Part shown: piece by piece, positions 16,668 through 24,829 of the stretch
Layout of the letters: every line of letters begins with the position of its first letter
Numbering within the stretch: position 1 is the stretch's first letter
From: Alistipes sp.
Lineage (GTDB): Bacteria > Bacteroidota > Bacteroidia > Bacteroidales > Rikenellaceae
NCBI GenBank assembly: GCA_017520545.1
Contig: JAFXFM010000006.1
Location: 44,409 to 108,408 of the forward strand
Reading direction: 5' to 3'
Length of the DNA stretch: 64,000 nucleotides
The notes under the pieces: model-generated
The model's database searches: none
What the model was told of the DNA's origin: nothing
What the model saw: only the letters and a program-made list of their open reading frames with translations
Translations under genes and position numbers: made by a program

Positions 16668-17822
16668 ATGATGAAAAACGCACTTTCGATACTTGGCTCG
16701 ACGGGCTCTATAGGAGTCCAGACACTCGATATTGTTCGGGAAAATCCCGACCGCTTCGAGGTGGTGTCGCTTACAGCACATCGCAATTGGCAGAAGTTGG
16801 CGGAGCAGGCAATAGCCTTTGATGTCGATACCGTTGTTATTGGCGATGAGCAGTACTATAAACCGTTATGCGAGGCGTTGTCGAAGTACCCGATAAAGGT
16901 ATTTGCGGGCGACGACTCTATTGCCGCTGTTGCATCGGCGAGTAACTGCGATACGGTGGTAAATGCCTTGGTTGGCTATGCAGGTTTGGTGCCTACGGCT
17001 CGCGCTATCGAGGCTCACAAACGTATAGCCCTTGCCAACAAGGAGACCTTGGTTGTGGGCGGAGCGACAATTATGCCTATGGCGATTGCCAATAAAGCTC
17101 CGATATTGCCGATAGACTCGGAGCACTCGGCTATATTTCAGTGCCTTATAGGCGAACACTCACCACTGCGACGCCTCATCATCACTTGTAGTGGAGGTGC
17201 ATTACGAAATGTGCCGAAGGAGCAGTTGGCGGAGATAACCGCCGAGCAGGCTCTGCGCCACCCTCGTTGGGATATGGGTGCGAAGATAACCATCGACTCG
17301 GCGACGTTGGTGAATAAGGGCTTCGAGGTTATCGAGGCGCATTGGTTGTTCGGTACTCCTGCCGAGAAGATTGATGTTGTGATTCACCCCGAGTCGATTA
17401 TTCACTCGATGGTGGAGTTCGAGGACGGCTCGATAAAGGCTCAAATGGGCGAGCCCGATATGCGTACCCCGATAAGTATTGCGCTGATGTACCCTGAACG
17501 TGCAGTGCGCGATGTTGCACCTTTCGATTTTGTGAAGAACTCGTCGCTGACCTTCTGCGAGGTGGATAATGAGCGTTTTCCTGCCCTCGGTATTGCCTAC
17601 GACTGCTTGTGTCGTGGAGGTTCGTCGGCAGCCACAATGAATGGCGCAAACGAGGTCGCTGTGGCAGCATTTTTGGCGGGTAAGTGTCGCTACACCGATA
17701 TCGTCGGAGCGATAGAGTATGCCCTCTCAAAGGCTGAGTATATAGCTTCGCCATCGCTTACCGACTACGCAGCGATTGATGCCGAGTCGAGAGCCTTGGC
17801 GCGAGAGTTTTTGAAATTATAA
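16668..17822 (+). CDS. dxr: 1-deoxy-D-xylulose-5-phosphate reductoisomerase
   Basis: Second enzyme of the MEP isoprenoid pathway (DXP to MEP, NADPH and Mn/Mg dependent). 384 aa. The NADPH motif GSTGSIGVQTLDIV is at the N-terminus (residues 10-23), ALANKETLVVGG is the conserved hinge, and PIDSEHSAIFQCL carries the metal-binding Asp and the Glu. The later HPRWDMGAKITIDSATLVNKG and NEVAVAAFLAG segments complete the family pattern. Two adjacent ATGs (16668 and 16671) are possible. 12 nt before rseP, the arrangement usual in Bacteroidetes. Confidence 0.97.
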   Translation: MMKNALSILGSTGSIGVQTLDIVRENPDRFEVVSLTAHRNWQKLAEQAIAFDVDTVVIGDEQYYKPLCEALSKYPIKVFAGDDSIAAVASASNCDTVVNALVGYAGLVPTARAIEAHKRIALANKETLVVGGATIMPMAIANKAPILPIDSEHSAIFQCLIGEHSPLRRLIITCSGGALRNVPKEQLAEITAEQALRHPRWDMGAKITIDSATLVNKGFEVIEAHWLFGTPAEKIDVVIHPESIIHSMVEFEDGSIKAQMGEPDMRTPISIALMYPERAVRDVAPFDFVKNSSLTFCEVDNERFPALGIAYDCLCRGGSSAATMNGANEVAVAAFLAGKCRYTDIVGAIEYALSKAEYIASPSLTDYAAIDAESRALAREFLKL

Positions 17823-17834
17823 CAGAAAAGCAAT

Positions 17835-19157
17835 ATGGAGATTTTAATTAAGGTTTTACAGTTTTTTATGAGCCTCACCCTGTTGGTGGCGGTTCACGAA
17901 TTCGGACACTTTATTGTGGCGCGAATTTTTAAAATCCGTGTCGAAAAGTTCTATATCTTCTTTGATGCCGGCTTCTCGCTTTGGAAGAAGAAGTGGGGCG
18001 ACACGGAGTATGGCTTGGGTTGGTTGCCTCTTGGTGGCTACTGCAAAATTGCGGGAATGGTCGATGAGAGTATGGATAAGGAGCAGATGGCTCAACCGCC
18101 ACAACCTTGGGAGTATCGTGCAAAACCTGCTTGGCAACGCTTTTTGGTACTGATTGCAGGCGTAACGATGAATGTTGTCTTGGCGTTCTTTATCTATTGC
18201 GGTATTTCGTTCTCGTACGGCTCTCAGTACCTCTCGAACGAGGATATGATCTATGGCTACGAGTTTAGCGAGAGTGCCGAGGCGCTGGGCTTCAAAGATG
18301 GCGACCGCATCGTAACCATCGGTGGCGATAAAGTTGAGAATGTAAGCTCTATACTTCCGAAAATTCTCCTTGCAAAGGAGGATTGCAAGGTGGAGGTTGT
18401 TCGCGACGGTGCGGAGCACGTCTTCACCCTCGATAATGAGGTTCTGAACGCCTTGCGCAAGGATAATGCCTTTGAGAAGGAGCAATTCTATGCGCCGCTC
18501 GTTCCGTTTGTTGTGGATAGCGTGGCTTCGCCTACGGCTGTGGCTGCGGGCTTGCAGAAGGGCGACCGCATTGTTGGTCTTGGCGAGGAGTCGCTTCCAT
18601 ATTTCAACCACTACGCCGAGCGACTCTCGAAGGTTGCAGGCTCGAATGTGGAGTTGAAGGTGGTGCGTGGCGCAGATACATTGGCTTTGACCGTGCCGGT
18701 CAGTGCCGAGGGTATGCTGGGCGTTGTTGTTGAGAACTTCTTCAAGGTTCGCACCGAGGAGTATGGCTTCTTCGAGTCTATACCTGCGGGCGCCCGCTTG
18801 ACGGCAAGATCAATCAAAAACTATTGGGATCAGTTGGTGCTTATTGTAAAGCCCGATACAGGACTTTATAAGCACGTCGGTGGCTTTATTGCTATCGGTA
18901 ATATCTTCCCATCGGAGTGGGATTGGCATCAGTTCTGGTCGATGACGGCATTCCTCTCGATTATTCTCGCCATTATGAACATTATCCCTATCCCGGGACT
19001 CGATGGCGGACATATGATGTTCACCTTCTGGGAGATGATTACGGGCCGCAAGGTCAGCGAGCGAGTTTTGGAGATTGCACAGTATATCGGTATGGCGTTG
19101 ATTTTGGCCCTTGTCATCTTCGCCAACGGAAATGATATTTATAAGCTGTTTAAATAG
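17835..19157 (+). CDS. rseP: RseP-type site-2 intramembrane metalloprotease
   Basis: Inner-membrane zinc protease of regulated intramembrane proteolysis, 440 aa. HEFGH (residues 21-25) within the first helix is the zinc site, and NIIPIPGLDGGH near the C-terminus gives the third ligand Asp. Two PDZ-like domains lie between (about 140-210 with GFKDGDRIVTIGGDKV, and 220-300 with GLQKGDRIVGLGEE). It would cut anti-sigma factors or leftover signal peptides in the membrane; the substrate here is unknown. It closes the cluster with dxr and is followed by a clear terminator. Confidence 0.96.
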   Translation: MEILIKVLQFFMSLTLLVAVHEFGHFIVARIFKIRVEKFYIFFDAGFSLWKKKWGDTEYGLGWLPLGGYCKIAGMVDESMDKEQMAQPPQPWEYRAKPAWQRFLVLIAGVTMNVVLAFFIYCGISFSYGSQYLSNEDMIYGYEFSESAEALGFKDGDRIVTIGGDKVENVSSILPKILLAKEDCKVEVVRDGAEHVFTLDNEVLNALRKDNAFEKEQFYAPLVPFVVDSVASPTAVAAGLQKGDRIVGLGEESLPYFNHYAERLSKVAGSNVELKVVRGADTLALTVPVSAEGMLGVVVENFFKVRTEEYGFFESIPAGARLTARSIKNYWDQLVLIVKPDTGLYKHVGGFIAIGNIFPSEWDWHQFWSMTAFLSIILAIMNIIPIPGLDGGHMMFTFWEMITGRKVSERVLEIAQYIGMALILALVIFANGNDIYKLFK

Positions 19158-19186
19158 AGCCGTTAAGGAGGTTAGAGGCATTATAG

Positions 19187-19217
19187 AGAGCCGAGCAGTA
19201 TTTCGCTCGGCTCTTTT
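19187..19217 (+). terminator. rseP terminator
   Basis: Stem AGAGCCGAGC / GCTCGGCTCT (19187-19196 with 19205-19214), 8-nt loop, then TTTTGCTTTT. Confidence 0.85.
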
Positions 19218-19250
19218 GCTTTTAGCCATTGGCTTTTTCGTGAGATTAAA

Positions 19251-19315
19251 GAATTTAGGGAGTTTAGCGATATGCTATTCTCCCTAATCTCATTAAATTC
19301 CTTACACTCCCTACT
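19251..19315. repeat. leader-like element next to palindrome array 1
   Basis: About 65 bp with internal AGGGAG...CTCCCT inverted pieces. The reverse complement of 45768-45832 matches it at roughly 57 of 65 positions by eye. In both places it directly precedes an array of GGTATCG palindromes, so leader plus array look like one repeated element. Confidence 0.8.
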
Positions 19316-19319
19316 GCTG

Positions 19320-19652
19320 GGTATCGTTTTCGATACCTATGACTGCGTGGGGGGGGTGTTCTCTCTTGTCTGCCGGGTATCGTTTTCGATACCTGCGTTT
19401 GTGTGGAGTGTGCTTCTCTTGTGGGGTGGGTATCGTTTTCAATACCCGTGTTTGTGCGGTGCCCCCCCCCTTGTGTGATGGGTATCGTTTTCGATACCTG
19501 CGTTTGTGTGGGTGCGTTCTTCTTGCGTGCCGGGTATCGTTTTCGATACCTGTGTTTGTGTGGGTGCGTTCTTCTTGCGTGCCGGGTATCGTTTTAGATA
19601 CCCGTGGTTGTGGCGGTGTTCCCCTTGTGTCGTGGGTATCGTTTTCGATACC
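19320..19652. repeat. palindrome array 1 (seven units, ~52-bp period)
   Basis: Seven copies of the 18-bp inverted repeat GGTATCG-TTTT-CGATACC start at 19320, 19376, 19429, 19481, 19533, 19585 and 19635, spaced 56, 53, 52, 52, 52 and 50 bp. Units 3 and 6 carry one changed base in the right arm. Spacers are related to one another (GT/TG-rich, often TGTGTGGGTGCGTTCTTCTT), with a G8 run at 19349-19356 and a C9 run at 19462-19470. A period of 52 is not a multiple of three, so this is not coding. The block fills the convergent gap between rseP and the unknown gene at 19666; together with the leader it accounts for this 508-bp gap. Confidence 0.92.
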
Positions 19653-19665
19653 CAATAATATGTTA

Positions 19666-21378
19666 TTACCAATATTCGACCTCGTGTACCGTGTGTTTTT
19701 TCAATTCTTTTAACCGTTTGTTGGCATTTTTGTTCATTGGATTTTTCGGAAAAACACCATAATGCTCTGCATGCTCCACACATTGCTGATATTCTATAAC
19801 CTTCTTGTCTGATGGATCTGTAATCCATTTTTTTTCAAGTGATGCTCCACATATCGGACATATCAATTTTGCTAAAAAATCATTTTTGCTTTGATTAGAA
19901 TAATCCCTAGGGAACACACCGAAGTACTCTTTATGATTAGGGCATCGATGATATCCATCAATAACTATTCTTTCATCACGACTAACTATTGTAAGCGGAT
20001 TATCCAATGTGATATACTCAAGGGTGTGTCTACATGTAGGACAGAAGAACTTTGGCTCTCCGCTATCAAGATGCATCTTATGCTGCTTTATTAATCCCGA
20101 AATGTAATCTCCTAATGGTATGTTTGAGTCGATTTTGCGCTGAAATTGGGATTCGGCACAGCATACTCCGCATTTTTTGCATATATAGAAGCCGTTAGAA
20201 CATCGTTGAGTTTCACGACTGTCAATGATTCCTCCGCAGAATTCTTGGAAACAATGAGTTAAATATATCTTGTCATTATTTGTACAACCTATATTGGAGC
20301 AATGAAAATATACAACTCTACGAGCGTTGTAACCGTTGTCCGATTTATCTTTTAATGGTTCTATCATCATATTGCAGGATTTACATTGTAAATGCTTGCG
20401 GAATACTAATCTTTTAAGCCAATTGTATCCACTATAAGATTGTTGTAGTAGACAGTCGTCACCATTGTTGATAATTTTCAACATATCATATAATGTATAC
20501 TCGGCGTAGTTGTCATGAGAGTGCAATCCTTTACAGAAAACACTTGAACCTCCACACCAAAAGCAGTGACCAAAATGTGGATACATCCATTTTTTACCTT
20601 CACAAAAATGAATCTCATCCTTTCTGCCTTCGTTGAAACTTTCGCTATAACACATTAACGCAATAAAAGGTCGCTCCTCTCCTGTTTGAGCGTATTTGTG
20701 GTATAAATACTTTATCTCTATTAGATGTTGTTCTTTATATTTGCGCCCTATAACAGAATTTCTCAAGAAATCAACCACTTCATCTATTGATGATGCGGGT
20801 ATTGACCATATTTTTGTATCTGGATTGTATTTTCTTCCCGAGATACATTTTAGTCTAGTAACAGAAATATTAAATCTTATATATTCAATGTTTTCGTTAT
20901 AGATCAATTCGCTCGACTTATCTTCATTTATTTTAAGTGTGGCAATTGGCGCATTACCATAGACATTGATATCATCTGGTTTCTTTCTTATATGAGTAAA
21001 TCCAGTGCATGTATCAAATAGCGGGCTATTCGCAAATTTATTGAATAGGATCTCAAATTCATCAACCTTGTACGCCTCGTATATATTACGAATGGTATTA
21101 TATATTTCCCAAACATAAGGAAGGCGCTTGTTTTCTAAAACAGATAGCAGACATTGGGTTAATATATATACATCTATCTCTAAGTTATTGCGATTGCTAA
21201 CAATGGTTGATAGTTGAGGTATGGTGATAGAGGCAAAACCCAAGCGATGTGCCTCTAATACTTTTCGCATAAACAGGATTTGCCTGCTATGAATGAGCTG
21301 AGATACAAGACCATACCATTGATTGTCGAAACCATCAAAATTGTCACTTTCTAACCATTGTTTTATTTTGTCTACCAT
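19666..21378 (-). CDS. unknown multi-zinc-ribbon protein with a HARP-like segment
   Basis: A 570-aa protein that I cannot assign. The N-terminal ~120 residues look helical. Residues about 168-210 (IRFNISVTRLKCISGRKYNP, then TKIWSIPASSIDEVVDFL) resemble the HARP-type annealing module found in SMARCAL1-like helicases and phage proteins; this is a weak resemblance. Then follow many Cys pairs: HCFWC, LQCKSC, HCSNIGC, ICKKCGVCC, and two repeated zinc ribbons, FCPTC...RCPNHKEYFGVFP and ICPIC...QCVEHAEHYGVFP, each of CxxC-CxxH type. Nucleic-acid binding is therefore likely. It is visibly AT-richer than the neighbouring housekeeping genes and starts 5 nt after the stop of another unknown gene, so the pair looks like an acquired cassette. 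Confidence 0.7.
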   Translation of the reverse strand: MVDKIKQWLESDNFDGFDNQWYGLVSQLIHSRQILFMRKVLEAHRLGFASITIPQLSTIVSNRNNLEIDVYILTQCLLSVLENKRLPYVWEIYNTIRNIYEAYKVDEFEILFNKFANSPLFDTCTGFTHIRKKPDDINVYGNAPIATLKINEDKSSELIYNENIEYIRFNISVTRLKCISGRKYNPDTKIWSIPASSIDEVVDFLRNSVIGRKYKEQHLIEIKYLYHKYAQTGEERPFIALMCYSESFNEGRKDEIHFCEGKKWMYPHFGHCFWCGGSSVFCKGLHSHDNYAEYTLYDMLKIINNGDDCLLQQSYSGYNWLKRLVFRKHLQCKSCNMMIEPLKDKSDNGYNARRVVYFHCSNIGCTNNDKIYLTHCFQEFCGGIIDSRETQRCSNGFYICKKCGVCCAESQFQRKIDSNIPLGDYISGLIKQHKMHLDSGEPKFFCPTCRHTLEYITLDNPLTIVSRDERIVIDGYHRCPNHKEYFGVFPRDYSNQSKNDFLAKLICPICGASLEKKWITDPSDKKVIEYQQCVEHAEHYGVFPKNPMNKNANKRLKELKKHTVHEVEYW

Positions 21379-21383
21379 ATCTA

Positions 21384-21821
21384 CTAGTATATTGGGTGTT
21401 TTACGAAATATTCTATACGATTTCTTTTAGATATATTATCTCCTACTTCATCAATAATGTTCTTTACGCCAAGAACAAAAGCTGTACTCTCATAGTCATC
21501 CCATGTCTCACATTTAAAAAGAATAGAATTTTCTATAAATCTTTTAATGCGATTGATATTATCTTCATCGTTTTTAACAGCAGGAAGCCCGTAGTCATTT
21601 CTAAAATAAAACCAAACCTTATTTTTAGTTATGCCATTTTTGTCGGTGATTGAGAATACCAGGTTAGAATCAGCCTCCCATTTGTAATTGCTTTTTACTT
21701 TGTATCCGTTTTTAACTGTTCGATGTATTTCCCAATTACCGATCTTGATATCTTCTGCAAAATAATAATCCATATCCATACAGATGTAAGAATATATCGT
21801 GTTACTTATCAATATCTCCAT
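21384..21821 (-). CDS. unknown 145-aa protein, first gene of an AT-rich cassette
   Basis: No family recognised. The start chosen is MEILISNTIYSYICMDMDYY at 21821, after a purine-rich stretch. The frame stays open to 21989, and that longer form would add a hydrophobic segment (about VWGIVSFICFGLATTFYL), which I consider less likely. The protein is acidic to neutral, without signal peptide, probably alpha/beta (WEIHRTVKNGYKVKSN, KNKVWFYFRNDYGLP, IKRFIENSILF). The 5-nt gap to the zinc-ribbon gene implies co-expression and perhaps a joint function. Codon use is AT-rich like its partner. Confidence 0.6.
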   Translation of the reverse strand: MEILISNTIYSYICMDMDYYFAEDIKIGNWEIHRTVKNGYKVKSNYKWEADSNLVFSITDKNGITKNKVWFYFRNDYGLPAVKNDEDNINRIKRFIENSILFKCETWDDYESTAFVLGVKNIIDEVGDNISKRNRIEYFVKHPIY

Positions 21822-22269
21822 TTTTATTTTCTCTTTTTGCCCACCAACCCCGAATGTGCGGTTATAATATAAAGAAAGTGTGAGGCTGATTTCGTTTGTT
21901 AAGTAGAAGGTTGTGGCTAACCCGAAACAAATAAACGATACGATACCCCACACCTGTATATAGCAACATATCGGCGTAGGATACACCAATCACATATATA
22001 CAAGAAATGAGCGTTGTTCGTTGTCCTTGTTTCGTTGAAAATTGCCACATTCTCTACTATGGACCGCGCGAAAAACACTTTCTATATGTCTGCAATCCAA
22101 GGACTGCACCACAAATTTAGAAATTATTTTCGAGAGTTGCAAAGTTGCGATAGTAAAATAGTGGTTATTAGTGGGAGTTAGGGACTGTTAGCGGAAATTA
22201 GAGTGGCACACCACTAATTACCCCTAACAATCTTTAACAACCTCTTGTAAAATTGCGCCACAAAAAAAG

Positions 22270-22297
22270 TTTTCCGTTTTCCGTTTTCCGTTTTCCG
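22270..22297 (+). repeat. heptanucleotide tandem repeat TTTTCCG x4
   Basis: Four exact copies of TTTTCCG ending 8 nt before the radA -7 box, so they occupy the position of its -33 element. Same heptad as at 4203-4237, opposite strand. Confidence 0.9.
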
Positions 22298-22305
22298 TTT
22301 TTTGC

Positions 22306-22313
22306 TAACTTTG
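22306..22313 (+). promoter_or_regulatory. radA -7 box
   Basis: TAACTTTG matches TAnnTTTG. Predicted start near 22318. No TTG at the -33 position; the heptad repeat is there instead. Confidence 0.55.
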
Positions 22314-22364
22314 CAAAAGTAAAAGCGCCAATGGCTAATGGCTAACGGCAAAAAGCAAAAGATT

Positions 22365-23744
22365 ATGGCAGAGGCAAAGAAAGCATACGTTTGTCGTGAG
22401 TGTGGTTACGATGCGCCGAAGTGGCTCGGAAAGTGCCCCGCTTGCGGAATGTGGGACACCTTCGATGAACTTGTAGTGGCAAAGAAGGGCAGTTCGGTGG
22501 CTGCGGCGGTTACGTCGTCGGCAGTACCGAAGGCGAAGCCACAGAAGGTGCAAGATATCAAAACGGGCGAAACCAAGCGCATAGACATTGGTCAGAGCGA
22601 GGTCAATCGTGTGTTGGGTGGTGGCTTGGTGCCGGGCTCGATTATCCTCGTGGGCGGCGAGCCGGGTATCGGAAAATCGACACTCGCCCTGCAACTTGCA
22701 TTGGCGGACAATGGCTTGCGCACGCTCTATGTGTCGGGCGAGGAGTCGGCAGAGCAGATTAAGATGCGTGCCGAGCGACTCGGTATTCACAACGAGGAGT
22801 GCGTGGTCTACACCGAAACGCTACTCGAAAATATCATTGCGCAGTGCGAGGCAATAAAGCCCGATATGGTGGTTGTCGATTCTATTCAGACCATTTATAC
22901 CGATTTGGTTGATGCATCGGCGGGCAGTGTGTCGCAGATTCGTGAGTGCGCATCTACGCTGCTGAAATACGCAAAGGGCAGCGGTACGCCCGTATTTATA
23001 ATAGGTCATATCACGAAGGAGGGCACTATTGCAGGTCCGAAGGTGTTGGAACATATCGTAGATGTTGTGTTGCAGTTTGAGGGCGACGGAAACAATACCT
23101 ACCGCATTTTGCGAGGTATTAAAAACCGATTCGGAGCGACCTTCGAGATTGGTGTGTTCGAGATGCTCGAAAAGGGTTTGCGCTCGGTCGAAAACCCTTC
23201 GGAGGTGCTTCTATCGCACTACGACGAACCATTATCGGGTATTTCTGTGGCAGCAACCGTAGATGGTGTGCGTCCGTATCTGTTGGAGGTGCAGGCGTTG
23301 GTCGGCACAGCGGCGTATGGCACACCGCAACGTAATGCTACGGGTTACGACTCACGCCGTATGAATATGCTCTTGGCGATATTGGAGAAGCGCGTAGGAT
23401 TGAAGATGTTCCAGAAGGATGTATTCCTGAACTTTGCCGGCGGCTTTAAGGTGTCGGATACGGGCTTGGACTTGGCTGTTGTGGCGGCGGTGCTGTCGTC
23501 CTATTTTGACCGCCCTATAAACGACGGCTTGGCTTTGGCTGGCGAGATTGGTCTTTCGGGAGAGGTGCGTCCTGCACCACGCACAGAGCAACGCATTAGC
23601 GAGGCGGCACGATTGGGCTTTAAGAAAATCGTGGTTTCGGGCTACGCGTCATTGCCGAGCAAGAAGATAAAGGGCATCGAAATCGCCCGAATAAATACAG
23701 TTGGCGAATTGGCTCGCCATCTATTCTCCGCTAACGAGGAGTAA
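22365..23744 (+). CDS. radA: DNA repair protein RadA
   Basis: RecA-like branch-migration helicase that processes recombination intermediates. The start at 22365 gives MAEAKKAYVCRECG as in other RadA proteins; in-frame ATGs at 22338 and out-of-frame ones at 22331 lie in simple-repeat sequence. Order of domains: C4 zinc finger (Cys10, 13, 24, 27), Walker A GGEPGIGKST, the RadA-specific KNRFG motif in GIKNRFGATFEIG, then a Lon-like C-terminal domain (YDSRRMNMLLAILEKR to GLALAGEIGLSGEVR). 459 aa from this start. It stands alone, bounded by its own promoter and a terminator. Confidence 0.96.
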   Translation: MAEAKKAYVCRECGYDAPKWLGKCPACGMWDTFDELVVAKKGSSVAAAVTSSAVPKAKPQKVQDIKTGETKRIDIGQSEVNRVLGGGLVPGSIILVGGEPGIGKSTLALQLALADNGLRTLYVSGEESAEQIKMRAERLGIHNEECVVYTETLLENIIAQCEAIKPDMVVVDSIQTIYTDLVDASAGSVSQIRECASTLLKYAKGSGTPVFIIGHITKEGTIAGPKVLEHIVDVVLQFEGDGNNTYRILRGIKNRFGATFEIGVFEMLEKGLRSVENPSEVLLSHYDEPLSGISVAATVDGVRPYLLEVQALVGTAAYGTPQRNATGYDSRRMNMLLAILEKRVGLKMFQKDVFLNFAGGFKVSDTGLDLAVVAAVLSSYFDRPINDGLALAGEIGLSGEVRPAPRTEQRISEAARLGFKKIVVSGYASLPSKKIKGIEIARINTVGELARHLFSANEE

Positions 23745-23764
23745 CGATACACACCTATATAATA

Positions 23765-23790
23765 AAGCCACCGTGTTGAAGCGGTGGCTT
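23765..23790. terminator. hairpin terminator between radA and the acyltransferase gene
   Basis: Stem AAGCCACCG / CGGTGGCTT (23765-23773 with 23782-23790), 8-nt loop, AT-rich on both sides. Lies in a convergent gap, so it may act on both strands. Confidence 0.7.
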
Positions 23791-23799
23791 ATTTGATAA

Positions 23800-24771
23800 C
23801 TATAAATACTTATTTATTATAGGTAACGCTTTTATTGTCTTCTGCATACACCACGAAACAATAACGCTAATAATCACCGTAAATATAAAGATTATAAAAC
23901 CGTAAGCTAATTGAGGTAATTGCCTACTTGGTATTACGCGCAATAGCAATTGAAATATAAGAGGGTGTGTCAAGTATATAAAAAGAGATAAATTCCCTAT
24001 ACCTTTCAGCCATCCTAGATATTTCTCACTAAATTCTATAATACTCCACAATGTAAAGAATGCCACAAATGGCATAAATGGGTGAATAAATTCCTTTGTA
24101 GCATCTACAAACATCAAAACACTACATACTATAAAAAGAAGTACGATCAAAGTTCGAAGCGAATTTTTTGCTGGCAGTGTTAGTTGCGATGCAACTATGC
24201 CAAGTGCAGCAAAGAATATACCTTGAATTATCGCAATGTAGTTTGTGTAGGCGTGGAATGCAAAAAATGCAACGATGCCGATTGACGCAAAAATCATTGC
24301 TATTCGGCTTGGTTTATTAGCTATGGTGTAGGCATCTCGAACAAGCATAGCGAAGAAGAATGCCGGCATAAACCACAAATACATATAGCCGGTTACGCTT
24401 TTTAGTAATGTGTGTCCACCAAGAAAGAATGCTTTAACAGCCTCTATTGGAGAGAATGTAGTATCAAATAGCAAATTATAAAATACTATTTGAACAACGA
24501 AGAACACGAAATACCAAAACCATATTTTTCCACTACGCTTGGCAGTGTTATGCCACGAAACTTTCGAAGTATAGAACCAAGGGAGAATGAAAAATATTAG
24601 TACATGGAATGAATATAGGTAATAGAAAAGTCCCGGTATGTGGTTAGTTAAGACCGAGTTATGTCCTAATACAATCAATATAGCAAGAATTCCCTTCATA
24701 ATTTCGGAAGTATCTCGTGAAATAGACGAAATCCCCCCCCCGAAGAACTTTGCTAACATATTGTTTTTCAT
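23800..24771 (-). CDS. acyltransferase-3 family membrane protein with a G9 tract (probably phase variable)
   Basis: A 323-aa polytopic protein, about ten hydrophobic helices, of the acyltransferase 3/OafA-OpgC type that O-acetylates surface glycans. The opening helix region ILAILIVLGHNSVLTNHIPG has the conserved His followed by FHVLIFFILPWF. It lacks the extracellular SGNH domain. Residues 9-14 (FFGGGI) are encoded by nine consecutive G residues (24733-24741, C on the plus strand), twelve codons or so after the ATG. Loss or gain of one G would shift the frame at once. The gene is visibly AT-richer than its neighbours, suggesting transfer. 58 nt downstream of panB and on the same strand, but functionally unrelated. 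Confidence 0.85.
   Translation of the reverse strand: MKNNMLAKFFGGGISSISRDTSEIMKGILAILIVLGHNSVLTNHIPGLFYYLYSFHVLIFFILPWFYTSKVSWHNTAKRSGKIWFWYFVFFVVQIVFYNLLFDTTFSPIEAVKAFFLGGHTLLKSVTGYMYLWFMPAFFFAMLVRDAYTIANKPSRIAMIFASIGIVAFFAFHAYTNYIAIIQGIFFAALGIVASQLTLPAKNSLRTLIVLLFIVCSVLMFVDATKEFIHPFMPFVAFFTLWSIIEFSEKYLGWLKGIGNLSLFIYLTHPLIFQLLLRVIPSRQLPQLAYGFIIFIFTVIISVIVSWCMQKTIKALPIINKYL
24733..24741 (-). repeat. G9 homopolymer inside the acyltransferase gene
   Basis: Nine G on the coding strand spanning codons 11-13 (Gly-Gly-Gly). In frame in this sequence (ON state). Confidence 0.9.
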
Positions 24772-24829
24772 TTATCTATCCATTATTGTAATGATGCAAG
24801 AAGTGGTACTTCTTGCATCGTAACCTTTG

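Larger units (their letters stand above)
21822..22364. other. AT-rich divergent intergenic region
   Basis: No supported gene. It holds a minus-strand -7 box TAAATTTG (22112-22119) that may drive the AT-rich cassette with a long leader of nearly 300 nt. It also holds the inverted pieces GTTAGGG...CCCCTAAC (about 22179-22227), the heptad repeat at 22270-22297 and the radA promoter. Confidence 0.5.

Noticed and set aside
19320-19652. CRISPR array
   Set aside because: Repeats are only 18 bp and the 32-38-bp spacers are copies of one another rather than unique; no cas genes nearby.
19311-19713. ORFs on both strands in the first array
   Set aside because: Same reason: 50-56-bp repeats read in shifting frames.
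21822-21989. Longer form of the cassette's small protein
   Set aside because: It would add a single hydrophobic stretch without a good start context; kept as an alternative in the feature note.
24793-24819. 11-12-bp perfect hairpin (GATGCAAGAAGT / ACTTCTTGCATC) after panB as a terminator
   Set aside because: It follows panB and precedes the acyltransferase gene but has no T-run on the minus strand; left as a possible RNA structure.
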